Shown: piece after piece, positions 5,808 through 6,405 of the stretch | Numbering within the stretch: the stretch's first letter is position 1 | Layout: each line of letters begins with the position of its first letter | Assembly: GCA_021767245.1 (NCBI GenBank) | Contig: JAASTO010000156.1 | Span: 1 to 6,405 of the forward strand | Origin: Balneolaceae bacterium | Lineage (GTDB): Bacteria > Bacteroidota > Rhodothermia > Balneolales > Balneolaceae | Direction: 5' to 3' | DNA length: 6,405 nucleotides | Position numbers and translations under genes: made by a program | Notes under the pieces: model-generated | Databases searched by the model: none | What the model was told of the DNA's origin: nothing | What the model saw: the letters and a program-made list of their open reading frames with translations, nothing else

Positions 5808-6405
5808 ATGAATTTAGATGATCTTAAAAATGCCGGTGAAGATCCGGATCTGATCCCGGGTATTTATAACTATTGTGATCGGTGGTGCGAGCGTTGTTAT
5901 TTATCATCACGTTGCCTGGTATTTAAAATGGAAATGCAGGAAAACCAAAGTTCAGATTCCAGGGATAAAAGTAATCAGGAGTTTTGGGAAACACTGTCTG
6001 ATATGTTTTCTTTGACCCGGGAGATGATAAATGAAATGGCAGAAGAAGAGGGGATTGATGTCGAAGACACTAATGAACAAATAGAACCTGGTAGTGACGA
6101 TGTACAAGATCATCCTGTAAGTAGAGCAGCTGACCTGTATTTCGAATCATCCCATCAATGGCTTCATAATAATAGTGAGATGTTTTCTGAAGTACTGAGT
6201 GAATATGAAAAACTCATAACCCTAAATATAAATCGACAGGATAGTACCTATAGTACATTAATAATAAAAGATTTAATAGATATTATAAGCTGGTATCACA
6301 CAATGATTCCTGTAAAATCCAAAAGAGCAGTTATGAGTTCCATGGATGGATTTTGGGGTGAACATGAAATTCAAAATGATATGAATGGAACGGCAAAAGT
6401 AGTGA
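5808..6405 (+). CDS. Uncharacterised protein with N-terminal four-Cys cluster (C-terminus beyond window)
   Basis: An open frame of 199 codons runs off the right edge without a stop. Its ATG lies 16 bases after the WYL gene stop, with GGGG just upstream as a weak ribosome binding site. Near the N-terminus, YCDRWCERCYLSSRC holds Cys23, Cys27, Cys30 and Cys36 (C-x3-C-x2-C-x5-C), a likely zinc or iron-sulfur site. An acidic low-complexity stretch follows (about 75-101), then a helical region with LIDIISWYHTMIPVKSKRAV (155-174). There is no signal peptide or membrane segment. I associate the CDRWCERC opening with uncharacterised Bacteroidota-type proteins from memory, and no function is known to me. 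Codon use and GATC density at its start match the neighbours, so it looks native to the operon. Confidence 0.75.
   Translation, partial: MNLDDLKNAGEDPDLIPGIYNYCDRWCERCYLSSRCLVFKMEMQENQSSDSRDKSNQEFWETLSDMFSLTREMINEMAEEEGIDVEDTNEQIEPGSDDVQDHPVSRAADLYFESSHQWLHNNSEMFSEVLSEYEKLITLNINRQDSTYSTLIIKDLIDIISWYHTMIPVKSKRAVMSSMDGFWGEHEIQNDMNGTAKVV

Overview
The window reads as chromosomal housekeeping DNA from an AT-rich member of the Bacteroidota/Balneolota side of the bacterial tree. The clues are few clear Shine-Dalgarno sites, a Phe-terminated outer-membrane barrel, a thioredoxin-type glutathione peroxidase, and a protein opening with a CDRWCERC cysteine cluster of a kind I associate with that group. 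The phylum call is an inference from protein style; no rRNA gene is present to settle it. I see no insertion sequence, phage gene, CRISPR array or toxin module.

Left part (1-1332, minus strand): a tightly packed three-gene unit in the order outer-membrane beta-barrel protein, 99-residue conserved small protein, and metallo-beta-lactamase-fold hydrolase cut by the window edge. Both junctions are 4-base stop/start overlaps (TTGA and ATGA), so the genes are probably translationally coupled. A short 62-bp intergenic region separates this unit from the divergent gene.

Middle (1395-2313, plus strand): a glutathione peroxidase with two credible starts (exported or cytoplasmic form), then a tRNA-Asp(GTC) with its own promoter and a strong intrinsic terminator, then a 175-bp leader region before mnmG.

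Right part (2314-6405, plus strand): mnmG - rsmG - WYL-domain regulator - Cys-cluster protein. The gaps are 5, 2 and 16 bp, so this is very likely one operon. MnmG modifies U34 of tRNAs and RsmG methylates 16S rRNA; together they tune decoding.

The most notable DNA-level signal is a pair of perfect 16-bp parS sites (the ParB/Spo0J centromere sequence) inside the 5' part of rsmG. One overlaps the GTG start codon; the other lies 148 bp downstream and is read in a different frame. This suggests that the window lies near the replication origin and inside the chromosome's partition locus, although parA and parB are not in view. Secondary observations are a divergent RsmG active-site region, a strong excess of GATC with matching isoleucine codon choice, and two uncharacterised conserved small proteins. 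I did not find a clearly new multi-gene system.
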